A DNA stretch of 64,000 bases from Sellimonas caecigallum (GCF_019754295.1 NZ_VIRV01000007.1:60509-124508), one strand, 5' to 3'; positions 1-9,071 are shown, numbered from the stretch's first letter. Notes: generated by a model not told the origin, from the letters alone. Translations and numbers: made by a program.

Positions 1-1
1 G

Positions 2-484
2 GAGTTGTTGGCGGAATCTGGATATAATAACGAGAAAATCGTTCTCGTGACCACACCGGACTATGCAGAGATGTACAATGCGACACTTGTAGTACAGGAG
101 CAGCTGAAAAAGGCAGGATTTAATGCCGAGGTCGAAAGCTACGATTTCAGTACTTTCATGGAGCACAGAGCAGACCCGAACCAGTTCGATATGTTTATCA
201 CAAGTAATTCCTACAACATGCTTCCTATTCAGCTGTCTGTACTGGACAGTGGATGGGCAGGACTGGACAGACCAGAAGTGTCCGAAGGCATTTCCAAGAT
301 CCGTGGTGCGGCATCGGATGAAGAAGCGGCGGCAGCATGGGGAGATATCCAGACATTCCTTTATGAGTACGGAGCTGCTACGGTGCTTGGACATTACACT
401 GGCGTGAGTGCAATGGATGGCGGTGTAGAAGGTGTTGACTATCTGAGATTTAATATTTACTGGGGAGCAAGTGCTGCCGAATAA
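2..484 (+). CDS. ABC transporter substrate-binding protein, peptide/nickel type (C-terminal part)
   Basis: The reading frame is open from the window edge, so only the last 160 or so residues are present. They fit the C-terminal lobe of a family-5 solute-binding lipoprotein: a Val-Val-Gln-Glu-Gln-Leu-Lys-Lys-Ala-Gly-Phe helix (the typical 'ideal partner' region of these proteins), then a Phe-Asp-Met-Phe segment and an aromatic C-terminus. It would capture peptides or a similar ligand outside the membrane and pass it to the permeases encoded just downstream. The assignment rests on this tail and on the four neighbouring dpp/opp-like genes; substrate cannot be told. Confidence 0.85.
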   Translation, partial: ELLAESGYNNEKIVLVTTPDYAEMYNATLVVQEQLKKAGFNAEVESYDFSTFMEHRADPNQFDMFITSNSYNMLPIQLSVLDSGWAGLDRPEVSEGISKIRGAASDEEAAAAWGDIQTFLYEYGAATVLGHYTGVSAMDGGVEGVDYLRFNIYWGASAAE

Positions 485-490
485 AGATTA

Positions 491-524
491 CAAAATGGCG
501 GGGTGCAGATGCAGTCCGCCATTT
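491..524 (+). terminator. intercistronic stem-loop after binding-protein gene
   Basis: AAATGGCGG at 493-501 pairs with CCGCCATTT at 516-524, in the short gap between the binding-protein and permease genes. No strong U-run follows, so it is more likely a partial terminator or mRNA-stabilising hairpin that keeps binding protein in excess over the membrane parts, as is common in such operons. Confidence 0.6.
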
Positions 525-555
525 CTGCTTGTAAAAAGGGAGGAGTACAGCACAT

Positions 556-1506
556 ATGTTGTCTTATATTTTAAAACGGATTTTATCGCTGATCCCTGTT
601 TTGTTTGTCGTGTCGTGTGTGGTTTTTCTGGTCGTATATATCATCCCAGGAGGGCCTGCTACGGCACTGCTTGGTCTGGAAGCAACACCGGATCAGATCG
701 AGGCGCTCAATACAGAACTTGGATTTAACAGGCCATTCTTTGTACAGTATGCAGACTGGTTTGTAAATGTATTGAAGGGAGATTGGGGAACATCTTATTT
801 CCTTCATCAGTCGGTGTTGGAGGCAATCGGAGAATATTTCCTTCCGACATTGAGTCTTGCCGTTTTGGCACAAATTTTTGCATTGATATTGTCGGTACCA
901 CTTGGAATACTTGCAGCCTATCGGAGAGGAACAGCACTTGATGTGACAGCCGTATCGGTATCTCTTGTGGGAGCAGCTTTGCCTGGTTTTTTGTTGAGTA
1001 TGTTTTTAATGCTTCTTTTTGGCGTACATCTTCAGATTTTTCCAGTTGCAGGGTATGCTGGACTGGAGGAAGGGCTGGCGGAGCATTTGCGTTATCTCTT
1101 TTTGCCAGCGTTGTCACTTGGGATCGTCCAGGCAGCCTATCTCACAAGAATGACCAGATCTTCTCTACTGGAAGTGTTGTATAAGAATTTTATACAGACA
1201 GCCCGGGCAAAGGGCATTAAAGAGAGCAAAGTGGTGCTGAAATATGCACTCAAGAATGGAGCCCCTGTCATTCTTACAGCAGTGGGACAATCTTTTGGAA
1301 GCCTCATTGCGGGTACGATTGTGACGGAAACATTGTTCAATATTCCGGGGCTTGGCATGCTTACACTGACATCTATCAACAGAAGAGATGTGTTTGTGAT
1401 CCAGGGGGTTGTTCTTTTTATAACATTACTGTATGTACTTGTAAATCTGGCGGTTGACATTCTGTATGGATTTGTAGATCCTAGACTTCGGCCGGGAAGG
1501 AAATAG
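556..1506 (+). CDS. peptide ABC transporter permease, DppB/OppB type
   Basis: 316 residues, the usual length for the first permease of a dipeptide/oligopeptide/nickel importer. It opens with a membrane segment after MLSYILKRIL and has about six hydrophobic segments. The cytoplasmic EAA-type loop is visible as ARAKGIKESKVVLKYALKN near residues 216-235; it contacts the ATPase subunits. A GGGAGGAG ribosome site precedes ATG 556. Second gene of a rightward five-gene operon; forms the membrane channel with the permease that starts 10 bases downstream. Confidence 0.93.
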   Translation: MLSYILKRILSLIPVLFVVSCVVFLVVYIIPGGPATALLGLEATPDQIEALNTELGFNRPFFVQYADWFVNVLKGDWGTSYFLHQSVLEAIGEYFLPTLSLAVLAQIFALILSVPLGILAAYRRGTALDVTAVSVSLVGAALPGFLLSMFLMLLFGVHLQIFPVAGYAGLEEGLAEHLRYLFLPALSLGIVQAAYLTRMTRSSLLEVLYKNFIQTARAKGIKESKVVLKYALKNGAPVILTAVGQSFGSLIAGTIVTETLFNIPGLGMLTLTSINRRDVFVIQGVVLFITLLYVLVNLAVDILYGFVDPRLRPGRK

Positions 1507-1516
1507 GAGGGGCGAG

Positions 1517-2413
1517 ATGAATTTGAGGAAAAGAAAAACTTCGGCGCTCAACCAGGCAATTTTCCGTGAGCAGCGGGAGATTAGAAAAGAGCGGCTTTTG
1601 GCCAGTCCAGCATTGATTATTGGGGCAGTGGGATTTTTGATTATTTTACTTTTGGCTGTTTTTGTACCATTATTAAATCCAACAGATCCAAACGCAATGG
1701 AAGTGGCGAACCGCCTGCAGCCGCCTAGCGGCAAATATCTGCTTGGAACGGATGAATTTGGACGAGATCTTTTTGTAAGAGTCATGTATGGGGCGAGAGT
1801 TTCCCTCTGGGTGGGAGGCTGTGTGGCTGTATTCTCATGTATTCTGGGAACGATCGTTGGTGTTTATGCCAGTTACTTTAAGGTGCTGGATCAGATTCTG
1901 ATGAGGATATGTGACGGTTTGATCGCCATACCCGGCATTCTGTTGGCCATCGCGTTGATTGCGGCTCTTGGAACATCAAGCTGGAATGTGATTCTGGCGC
2001 TGACAATCGTATATACACCGAGTGTGGCAAGAACTGTCAGGGCAAGTGCTATGGTCATCCGGGAGCAGGCGTATGTGGAAGCGGCAAAAGTACAGGGATT
2101 TGGCAATTTGCGGATTTTGTGGAGAATGATTCTTCCGGGCGTCATTTCGCCATTGACAGTTCAAGCTTCGTTTATCTTTGCTCAGGCTATCATTTCAGAA
2201 GCCTCGTTGAGCTTTCTGGGGGCGGGGATTCCGGCGCCTGCCGCAAGCTGGGGAAACATGCTGGAAGCCAGCAAACTGGTATTCTCCAAAGCACCGTGGA
2301 CGATGATTTGTCCTGGAGCAGCTGTCATTCTATGTGTGATGAGTCTGAACCTTTTGGGAGATGGACTCAGGGATTTCCTTGATCCAAGGGTAAAAGGGGG
2401 ACAGAAAAAATGA
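1517..2413 (+). CDS. peptide ABC transporter permease, DppC/OppC type
   Basis: 298 residues. The N-terminus carries the cytoplasmic stretch and first helix typical of DppC/OppC, followed by the conserved P-x-G-K-x-x-L-L-G-T-D-E-F-G-R-D motif (about residues 69-84) and an EAA loop near AAKVQGFGNLRILWR. Preceded by a GGAGGGG ribosome site 10 bases after the previous stop. Its stop TGA (2411-2413) overlaps the next ATG as ATGA, so translation is probably coupled to the ATPase gene. Confidence 0.93.
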   Translation: MNLRKRKTSALNQAIFREQREIRKERLLASPALIIGAVGFLIILLLAVFVPLLNPTDPNAMEVANRLQPPSGKYLLGTDEFGRDLFVRVMYGARVSLWVGGCVAVFSCILGTIVGVYASYFKVLDQILMRICDGLIAIPGILLAIALIAALGTSSWNVILALTIVYTPSVARTVRASAMVIREQAYVEAAKVQGFGNLRILWRMILPGVISPLTVQASFIFAQAIISEASLSFLGAGIPAPAASWGNMLEASKLVFSKAPWTMICPGAAVILCVMSLNLLGDGLRDFLDPRVKGGQKK

Positions 2414-3444
2414 TGCAGGAAAACAAAAAAGAAATAGAATCTATGCAGGATCCGATTTTGGAAATACGGAATCTGAGAGTATTGTTTCCGGTTCATAAAA
2501 AATGGCTTCCGGCTGTGGATGGAGTCGATCTTACAATTCAGCCGGGGGAGATCACGGGAATAGTAGGAGAGTCCGGATCTGGAAAGAGTGTGATGTCTCA
2601 GTCGGTTCTTCGCCTGAGAGACCACGATACAGCTGTCCGCTACGAAGGAGAGATCCTCTTTGAAAAGGAAAATCTGTTAAAATGGTCTTTAAAACAGATG
2701 AGGAATATTCGGGGAAATCGAATCTCCGTTATTTTCCAGGATCCGTTGAATTCCCTGAGTCCGGTGCATACTGTAGAAAGCCAGCTTATGGAGGTTCTTA
2801 TTCTTCATAAAAAAATTTCAAAAGAAGAGGCAAAGAAAAAAAGTGTGCAGATGCTGAAGATGATCGGTATTCCAAATCCGGAAAACTGTATGAAAAAATA
2901 TCCCTTTGAATTGTCGGGAGGGATGCAGCAAAGAGTGATGATCGCTATTGCGCTTGCATGTGAGCCAAAGCTGCTGATTGCGGATGAGCCGACTACTGCG
3001 CTGGATGTGACGATTCAGGAACAGATCTTGTATCTGATTCAGGATCTCAACAAAAAGCTGGGAATGTCGATTTTGTTCATTACGCATGACCTGGGCGCGG
3101 TATCCAATCTTTGTCATAGCGTGAAAGTTATGTATTTGGGGCAGATTGTAGAAGATGCAAAAACGGAGGAATTGTTCACACATCCGCTGCATCCGTATAC
3201 GAAGGGACTTCTGGCATGTATTCCTCATCTGGCAGTAGAAAGAAGAAAAGAGCTTCCGACCATACCCGGATCGGTACCGTCACTGTCTCATATACCAGAA
3301 GGATGCCATTTCTGCACAAGATGTCATGAAGCAGATGAAAGATGCAGGAAGATGCCGCCGCCAGTTGTGGAAGCAACACCGGGACACACTGTAAAATGCT
3401 GGAAATATGCAGAAGGCGGAAAGAAAAATGAGGTGGGAGTATGA
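2410..3444 (+). CDS. peptide ABC transporter ATP-binding protein, DppD/OppD type
   Basis: 344 residues with all ABC ATPase landmarks: Walker A GESGSGKS at residues 53-60, signature LSGGMQQR, Walker B LLIADEP, and the C-terminal oligopeptide-transporter extension with cysteines (C-x5-C ending in CWKYAEG). It energises the importer from the cytoplasmic side. Two start codons are possible (2410 or 2413); both sit in the ATGATG overlapping the upstream stop. Its own end overlaps the next gene by ATGA. Confidence 0.95.
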   Translation: MMQENKKEIESMQDPILEIRNLRVLFPVHKKWLPAVDGVDLTIQPGEITGIVGESGSGKSVMSQSVLRLRDHDTAVRYEGEILFEKENLLKWSLKQMRNIRGNRISVIFQDPLNSLSPVHTVESQLMEVLILHKKISKEEAKKKSVQMLKMIGIPNPENCMKKYPFELSGGMQQRVMIAIALACEPKLLIADEPTTALDVTIQEQILYLIQDLNKKLGMSILFITHDLGAVSNLCHSVKVMYLGQIVEDAKTEELFTHPLHPYTKGLLACIPHLAVERRKELPTIPGSVPSLSHIPEGCHFCTRCHEADERCRKMPPPVVEATPGHTVKCWKYAEGGKKNEVGV

Positions 3445-4409
3445 GTCATTTGATTGAGATCAATGGGTTAAAGAAGACTTTTCCTGTGTACGGAAAGACG
3501 GGAAAGATATTTAGCCAGAAAGAATATATGTGTGCGGTGGATAATCTGTCTTTTTACATCGAAGAAGGGGAAACATACGGGTTAGTCGGAGAGTCTGGAT
3601 GCGGTAAATCCACCACCGGACGTGCGATTGTCGGGCTAACGAAAGCGGATGGAGGATCTATTTTATATAAGGGAAAAGACTTGTGTAAACTAAATGACAA
3701 ACAGTTTCGCCCATTGAGAAAAGAAATACAGATGGTATTCCAAAACGCACTTTCCGCGTTGAATCCAAGGAGAAGAATCGGTGATATTTTGGGAGAGATA
3801 TTGGAGATCCATGGAATGAAAGATGCCGATGAAAGAAGAGAACAAGTGATAGAGACGCTGAAAAAGGTAGGTTTGTCGGAGGAGCATTATTTTCGGTTTC
3901 CGCATGAATTGTCGGGAGGACAGGTACAAAGGCTTGGAATTGCCAGTGCACTGATCATTGGGCCGAGGCTCATAGTATGTGATGAACCAGTGTCGGCTTT
4001 GGACGTGTCTATCCAGGCACAAATTTTAAATATGCTGATAGAGCTGCAAAAAGAACTTCGTATCAGTATGCTCTTTATTTCACATGACATTGGCGTCATC
4101 CGATTTATATCAGATAGAATCGGGGTAATGTATCTGGGGACCCTGACAGAAGAGGCGAGCACAGAAACTCTGTTTGCGAATCCGCTGCACCCATATACAA
4201 AGATGCTTTTCGATGCGGTACCCGATCCTTATATAACAAACAGAGAGTTTCATGCCTTGACTGGGGAGCAGCCGGTAAGGACCCAAGCTTTTCAGGGATG
4301 TGCATTTTATAACAGATGTCCATATGCGTCGGATCGATGCAAGATAGAAACACCAGAATTTAAAGAAGTGGAATCGGGGCATAAAGTAGCCTGCCATATG
4401 GTCAGTTAG
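3441..4409 (+). CDS. peptide ABC transporter ATP-binding protein, DppF/OppF type
   Basis: 322 residues; Walker A GESGCGKS, signature LSGGQVQRL, Walker B LIVCDEPVSALD, and a C-terminal CAFYNRCPYASDRC segment typical of DppF/OppF. Pairs with the preceding ATPase to power import. Last gene of the operon; its stop lies 7 bases from the 3' end of the convergent GGDEF-like gene, with no clear terminator between them. Confidence 0.95.
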   Translation: MSHLIEINGLKKTFPVYGKTGKIFSQKEYMCAVDNLSFYIEEGETYGLVGESGCGKSTTGRAIVGLTKADGGSILYKGKDLCKLNDKQFRPLRKEIQMVFQNALSALNPRRRIGDILGEILEIHGMKDADERREQVIETLKKVGLSEEHYFRFPHELSGGQVQRLGIASALIIGPRLIVCDEPVSALDVSIQAQILNMLIELQKELRISMLFISHDIGVIRFISDRIGVMYLGTLTEEASTETLFANPLHPYTKMLFDAVPDPYITNREFHALTGEQPVRTQAFQGCAFYNRCPYASDRCKIETPEFKEVESGHKVACHMVS

Positions 4410-4416
4410 AACAAGA

Positions 4417-5070
4417 TTATCCCCGGATTCCGGATGCTTTTACAAGATCATAGATGGAAACAAAGCGGCACTCGGCATTGTAGGCAGCGCCGGTGCGGTA
4501 CTGAATAGGAAGGAAGCCCGCCGTCCCATTGTGGATGCTGACTTCCTTTTCCAAATTTTGGAGGAGGGCAACACTTCGTTCATAGGAATTTCCATCTATG
4601 ACAGCAAGAAATTTCCGGCCGCTTTTCCGCGCCAGAAAACATCCGTCAGGGGCAGCGTCTGAAAGAATGTCGGCAAACTCTCGAAAGAGGATGTCGCCTA
4701 CATGTCGGCCGTAAGTGTGGTTTAGCGTATGGATATTCTCAAAAGAGATTGTGATGCAGGAGATGTCGTCTTTCAGAACAGTGCCGGAATATGTGGAAAG
4801 TCTATCCTGCAGGGATGATGGATCCGGAAGATTCGTAAGCCTGTCCAGACCAGCACAGTGTTCGGCCTCAGATAAAGAGGAAAGAAGACGGACAAGTGTG
4901 AATGCGTCACAGAGCAGAAAGCAGGCTGCCCCGATCAGCCATGCCCAAAAAAGAAAAAGGACAGGAATTGGTATAGAGAAAGTTGAGGTATGTACAGAAA
5001 GAGCAAACACGACGCAGAATGGAATTGTTATCGCACATTGTAAAATCTTATAAACAGGAAATTTTTTCAT
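4417..5070 (-). CDS. membrane protein with degenerate GGDEF domain
   Basis: 217 residues when started at ATG 5068-5070, which has AAGGAGG about 10 bases upstream; a longer frame to 5205 lacks a ribosome site. Residues 11-60 form two hydrophobic segments. A GGDEF-like fold begins at D76-R-L-T-N-L-P, but the catalytic GGDEF loop reads SGRKF (residues 150-154), so diguanylate cyclase activity is unlikely. Such degenerate domains can act as nucleotide sensors or scaffolds (inference). Monocistronic, convergent with the ABC operon. The partner or signal is unknown. Confidence 0.7.
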   Translation of the reverse strand: MKKFPVYKILQCAITIPFCVVFALSVHTSTFSIPIPVLFLFWAWLIGAACFLLCDAFTLVRLLSSLSEAEHCAGLDRLTNLPDPSSLQDRLSTYSGTVLKDDISCITISFENIHTLNHTYGRHVGDILFREFADILSDAAPDGCFLARKSGRKFLAVIDGNSYERSVALLQNLEKEVSIHNGTAGFLPIQYRTGAAYNAECRFVSIYDLVKASGIRG

Positions 5071-5164
5071 CTTCTTTTTTCCTCCTTCTTTGAAAACATG
5101 ATTTGACGGTTTACGGATATTTATTAGGATTATAGGAAAAAAAGAAGAAAAATATGCGTTTATT

Positions 5165-5199
5165 AAAAAAGTTGCCCAGCATGTTGCTGGGCAGCTTTT
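5165..5199 (-). terminator. rho-independent terminator
   Basis: On the minus strand GCCCAGC (5192-5186) pairs with GCTGGGC (5180-5174), extended by AGCT/AGTT pairs, followed by a run of six U. It lies directly downstream of the leftward gene ending at 5233. Confidence 0.85.
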
Positions 5200-5232
5200 G
5201 ATCATTATGTTGCTATCTGTCCGGTAATGCTG

Positions 5233-6105
5233 CTATTTGGATCGGCGCTTTTTCTCAAAGAAAAGGACTCCTCCAATCACAACGATCAGGGCGATACCGA
5301 TTGCGAAGATCCATATGATCGGCGAAGAGAGAAGTGTTTCTTTTTCCTGCAATTCTTGGCCGGACAGGTATGGAGCAACTTGAGAATCCTGAAGGACATT
5401 CATAACCTGCTCATAATTATAAAGCGTTGTATTTTCCAAACGTGCCTGCGGCATTTCTTCCAGCGCAGAGTAAGAGGATCCTAAGTCTTTCCAGTATTTT
5501 GCCTCTCCGTCAGCAAAACATAGAGCGATAGGATAATGAAGTCCTGGGATTCCGCCGATGAACACATGATCGTCTATCGGTGTTGTTTCTGTTTCCATCT
5601 GTTCTTTGTACGAATCTGTCGTATATGTCGCAACCTCAGTAATGCTCCATTTTCCTTCACTGGTATTGCTTTGTCCCACTTCCCCACCTGGCTGGATCTG
5701 AATATCCTGATTTGTCTCTCTTGCCACAGTCACAGAAAAGCTGGCGCCATCCAAAGATGCATCCACCGGGATGACCCATACGTAATTCTGGCTTTTTAAA
5801 TAGGACATGATCTCATCCTGGGAAGTGAAAGACTGTTCTTCCAAATTGGTATCGACATAAATTTTAGAAGCGTTGTCATATTCGATCTCCGGATGAAAAT
5901 CTTCTGGTATGTCCTGATCGATATAAATCATCTGTCCGATCCAGGTTACCATCTCTTCTTCCAGACTGCGGATCTGCGTATATTCCGGGCTGTCAGAAAG
6001 ATTTTTCGTATCACTGGCGGAGGAATCTTCGGCGTGTGCGACACTTGCTGCAGACGTCAGGATAAATAGGCATGCAAGGAAAAAACTGAATTTTTTCTTC
6101 ATCAT
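5233..6105 (-). CDS. secreted membrane-anchored protein of unknown function
   Basis: About 290 residues. An N-terminal signal peptide (MMKKKFSFFLACLFILTSA... AHA) and a single C-terminal membrane helix (IIWIFAIGIALIVVIGGVLFF) followed by a basic KKRRSK tail make it a type-I anchored, outward-facing protein. The start is ATG 6103-6105 (or 6102), 5-8 bases after AAAGGAGG; the GTG further upstream would overlap the ribosome site. The extracellular part shows no motif I can name. It has its own terminator and faces away from the DnaA-box region. Confidence 0.7.
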   Translation of the reverse strand: MMKKKFSFFLACLFILTSAASVAHAEDSSASDTKNLSDSPEYTQIRSLEEEMVTWIGQMIYIDQDIPEDFHPEIEYDNASKIYVDTNLEEQSFTSQDEIMSYLKSQNYVWVIPVDASLDGASFSVTVARETNQDIQIQPGGEVGQSNTSEGKWSITEVATYTTDSYKEQMETETTPIDDHVFIGGIPGLHYPIALCFADGEAKYWKDLGSSYSALEEMPQARLENTTLYNYEQVMNVLQDSQVAPYLSGQELQEKETLLSSPIIWIFAIGIALIVVIGGVLFFEKKRRSK

Positions 6106-6261
6106 GGACACCTCCTTTGTGACAATGCCTGTGCTTAGCGATCACTGGCATCAGGGTATACCGACGTGTTCTTCTACTTAAAATATAGCATGCAAAAAGA
6201 AAAAATACAAAAAAATCTTGACATCATTTTCTAGTATTGGAATGGAAAAGAGGACACAGGA

Positions 6262-6576
6262 TGTTGATAACTATGTGGAAAGAGTGGATAACTCTGTGGA
6301 CATGCGTAAAAATAGTAAGGTGAAACTTTGGATAAGATATGGAAAACATAAAACAGGTTTTCGACATAATAACGGGGAAAACGTGGAAGAAACCGAATGG
6401 AAACCAAAGGTGTGCAAAGATAGTTATCCACAGGCTGTAGAAAAATTGTCAAAAAGATGACAGAGTCAAGGAAAACTCTGAAAAACCAGATAAACAGGGG
6501 AGTTTGGGGATATTCGGCAAGAAAAATGTTTGGGGAGAAAAGGAGTTTCTGAAAAGTTATCCACAAATTATCCACA
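6262..6576. promoter_or_regulatory. cluster of DnaA-box-like sites in a 600-bp gene-free stretch
   Basis: The region 6112-6716 has no convincing gene. It holds three perfect DnaA boxes TTATCCACA (6424-6432, 6557-6565, 6568-6576; the last two 11 bases apart, one helical turn) and single-mismatch boxes in the other orientation at 6262-6270 (TGTTGATAA) and 6283-6291 (AGTGGATAA). Related TTTCCAC/GTGGAAA blocks recur at 6274-6282, 6380-6390, 6589-6597, 6631-6639 and 6650-6659. dnaA and dnaN are not nearby, so this is more likely a DnaA-titration or regulatory cluster than the replication origin. Confidence 0.55.
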
Positions 6577-6716
6577 ATATGTGCATAGATTTCCACGGGT
6601 TTTCCAAAGTGGAAGAAAAAGATGTGAAAAACGTGGAAAGGGCATGTTTTTTTCCACGCTCGTATGATACACTGTTAGGGATACGGGGAAAAGAGAAAAG
6701 GGAGGAAAATCAAAGA

Positions 6717-7181
6717 ATGGAAGAGGAAAAACTGGAAGAGATCTTTGATTATTATAAAAAGCAGGATACAGTATCCAGCCAGGAGACGCTGGTGGCAATG
6801 CTCAGAGAAATACAGGAAGAAGAAGGATGCATTCCGGAAGATATTCAGATACGGATAGAGGAGGAGATCGGCGTCAAAAAATCTGTCTTGTCCTATATCA
6901 TTAAGATGTATCCTAGTTTGAAAGCGGCTCCGTACCGGCACAGGATCGTGATCTGCAGTGGCGAACGCTGCAAAAATGCAGGGCAAAAAGAGATAATGGA
7001 TTTTATTAAACAGGAAATTCAGATCGGAAAAGACGGTATCTCAAAAGATGGAAGGATCTGTATCTCTGTGCAGAATTGTCTGAAACACTGCCGGACATCT
7101 CCGAATATGATGATCGATGGAAAAGTTGTGGAGCACGTGACAGTGGACAAGATAAAGCAGATCATGAAAACACTTCGGTAA
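6717..7181 (+). CDS. NuoE-like [2Fe-2S] thioredoxin-fold ferredoxin subunit
   Basis: 154 residues from ATG 6717 (GGGAGGAAAA ribosome site). The N-terminal helical part and the four-cysteine pattern C-x4-C (CSGERC) ... C-x3-C (CLKHC) match the 24-kDa subunit of NADH dehydrogenase and of NAD(P)-linked iron hydrogenases. In Clostridia it normally hands electrons between NADH and a NuoF-like flavoprotein, but no NuoF or hydrogenase gene is next to it, so it is a stand-alone copy whose partner is elsewhere. An earlier in-frame start at 6504 lies inside the DnaA-box region and lacks coding character. Confidence 0.8.
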   Translation: MEEEKLEEIFDYYKKQDTVSSQETLVAMLREIQEEEGCIPEDIQIRIEEEIGVKKSVLSYIIKMYPSLKAAPYRHRIVICSGERCKNAGQKEIMDFIKQEIQIGKDGISKDGRICISVQNCLKHCRTSPNMMIDGKVVEHVTVDKIKQIMKTLR

Positions 7182-7216
7182 GAGCTGAAAACAATTACAA
7201 ATGCAGAGAAGGAAGA

Positions 7217-8683
7217 ATGAACATGATAAGGAAAAAGTGGAAAAAGGCTCTGGCTGTCCTTTTGGCAGCAGCGGCTGTACTGGGGTGCAGCCAGGGAACT
7301 GTAAAGGCGGAGGATCCGGAAGAAGAGGCAAAAAAGGCCTACGAACTTCCGGTACAGAGCGATGAGACGAAAGAGTGGCCGCAAGGCCCAAAAGTATATG
7401 GACAGTCGGCCATTTTGATAGATGCGGATACGGGTGCGATTCTCTATGAGAAGAATATGGACGATCGACATTATCCTGCCAGCATCACGAAGACCCTTAC
7501 CGCGCTCCTGGCAGTGGAAAATGCAGATCTGAATGTGGATAAAGTGCTGTTTACAAAAGAGAGTGTGGATTTTCTGGAGCCTGGAGATGCGTATATAGCC
7601 ATGCGGCCAGGAGAGGAGATCACGCTGAAGGATGCGATGTATGGGATGCTTCTCGCCTCGGCCAACGAAGTGTCTTATGCGATTGCAGAAAATGTCGGGA
7701 ATAAGCTGCCTGGCGAGGGAACCGGATATGAGAAATTTATGGTTCGGATGAACGAAAGAGCAAAAGAGCTTGGGGCAAAGAATACCCATTTTGTCAATCC
7801 TCATGGACTGTTTGCGGAAGACCATTATACGACCGCATATGATATGGCGATGATTTCAAAAGAGCTGTTTCGTTATCCGGACGTGCTTCAGATCATGCAG
7901 ACCGGGCAGTACGCCATCCCGCCGACCAATCTGGAAAAGGAACAGAGGATTTTTCAGCAGAAGCACCAGATGCTGGTAAAGATCAGCGATAAGTATTATG
8001 AATACTGTGTGGGCGGAAAAACAGGGTACACAGATGAGGCTGGAAATACCCTCGTTACGCTGGCGGACAACGGGAAAATGAGACTTGTCTGTGTGGAGAT
8101 GGCGACGCGGGGAAATCATATTTACGATGATACAAAAAATATTCTGGAATATGGATTTCAGAACTTTTCGAAGCAGGAACTGCCTTCCTCTGTGACTGAG
8201 AAGATTGAAAAAGAGGGAAAGGTAAGCCTTTCCCAAAACAGTATGATGCAGGCGGCCCTTCCAAACGGGGCAAAGGCAGAAAATTTGGAATGGAAGGCGG
8301 AGAAAACGGACGACGGTACGCAGAATGTAAAAATCCAACTGACATACAACGGAAGAAAAGCAGGGGAGGTGTCCGGCGAAAAGCAGGAAGAGGACACAGG
8401 AAGCGGGAAAACAAAGAAGGAAACAAAGGGATGGACGTTCCGGCTTCCGGATCTTCCGAAGCTTCCGAAACTGGGCTTCCAAGTCGACTGGCGTATTGCG
8501 GCGGGGATCGGGGCAGGCGTCCTGGCACTGATCCTTCTCATCGTTTTTATCGTAAAAAGAAAGAGCAGGCGCAATTCCTTTATGCGGCACAGAAGAAAAC
8601 GGATTGCCAAAGAGAGGAGAAAAGCCCGCCGGATAAACCGGAAAATCAAAAAGAATCGGTCAAGAACAAGGAAAAGGTGGTAA
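7217..8683 (+). CDS. serine D-Ala-D-Ala carboxypeptidase (penicillin-binding protein 5/DacF family)
   Basis: 488 residues. Signal peptide to about residue 31, then the three active-site motifs of the family: S89-x-x-K (SITK), S148-A-N, and K-T-G in GGKTGYTDEAGN. It trims the terminal D-alanine of peptidoglycan stem peptides outside the membrane. The C-terminus has a membrane helix (about 440-460) followed by an unusually long, very basic tail of about 40 residues rich in Arg/Lys, expected to sit in the cytoplasm. ATG 7217 follows GAAGGAAG; it starts 35 bases after the ferredoxin gene, possibly co-transcribed. Confidence 0.9.
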   Translation: MNMIRKKWKKALAVLLAAAAVLGCSQGTVKAEDPEEEAKKAYELPVQSDETKEWPQGPKVYGQSAILIDADTGAILYEKNMDDRHYPASITKTLTALLAVENADLNVDKVLFTKESVDFLEPGDAYIAMRPGEEITLKDAMYGMLLASANEVSYAIAENVGNKLPGEGTGYEKFMVRMNERAKELGAKNTHFVNPHGLFAEDHYTTAYDMAMISKELFRYPDVLQIMQTGQYAIPPTNLEKEQRIFQQKHQMLVKISDKYYEYCVGGKTGYTDEAGNTLVTLADNGKMRLVCVEMATRGNHIYDDTKNILEYGFQNFSKQELPSSVTEKIEKEGKVSLSQNSMMQAALPNGAKAENLEWKAEKTDDGTQNVKIQLTYNGRKAGEVSGEKQEEDTGSGKTKKETKGWTFRLPDLPKLPKLGFQVDWRIAAGIGAGVLALILLIVFIVKRKSRRNSFMRHRRKRIAKERRKARRINRKIKKNRSRTRKRW

Positions 8684-8689
8684 AATCAC

Positions 8690-8719
8690 TTGACTGATCG
8701 GAAAAAAATAAAGTATAAT
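8690..8719 (+). promoter_or_regulatory. SigA promoter for ileS T-box transcript
   Basis: TTGACT (8690-8695), 18-base spacer, TATAAT (8714-8719). It begins 7 bases after the stop of the carboxypeptidase gene and would start transcription near 8726, at the head of the T-box leader. Confidence 0.75.
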
Positions 8720-8725
8720 AGCTAA

Positions 8726-8997
8726 GTATCATGTTAGAATAAATTGTAAAATACAGAAAAAGCTTTGACGAAGACAGTAAGGCAGAAGGAACGCAAAAGC
8801 GAGTCGGGGACGGTGAAAGCCCGGTGCAAGTAGATCTGTCTGAATATCACTTCCGAGCTGCAGCAGCTGAAAGGAATACTAAATAAGCGCTGCCGGGATT
8901 CTGCCGTTATAGAGAACGCATATGGAAGTATGCTGTAACAGGTGGTATAACGAAAGGTACTATGACTCTCGTCCTATTACGGACGGGAGTTTTTTGT
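8726..8997 (+). ncRNA. T-box leader of ileS (isoleucine specifier)
   Basis: Stem I can be drawn from AGCT near 8761 to AGCT near 8857 and contains the AGTAAGG motif and a specifier region GAATATCAC with codon AUC (8846-8848) for isoleucine. The antiterminator T-box sequence AGGTGGTATAACG (8940-8952) contains UGGU, which can pair with the ACCA end of uncharged tRNA-Ile. It is followed by a terminator: ACTCTCGTCC / GGACGGGAGT with six U (8964-8996). Uncharged tRNA-Ile would stabilise the antiterminator and switch ileS on. Confidence 0.92.
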
Positions 8998-9071
8998 CGT
9001 ATAGGAAATTCCTATGGAATCCTATTCTTTTGTACGGTCAGAGTTTATAAAAAAGAGAAGGAGAGAAGAAC

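Noticed and set aside
6218..6460. 80-codon rightward ORF between the secreted protein and ferredoxin genes
   Set aside because: It lies in the DnaA-box cluster, has no ribosome site, and its sequence follows the repeated GTGGA/TTATCC blocks rather than codon structure.
6262..6576. Chromosomal replication origin
   Set aside because: DnaA boxes are present but dnaA, dnaN, rpmH and an obvious unwinding region are not, so oriC is not claimed.
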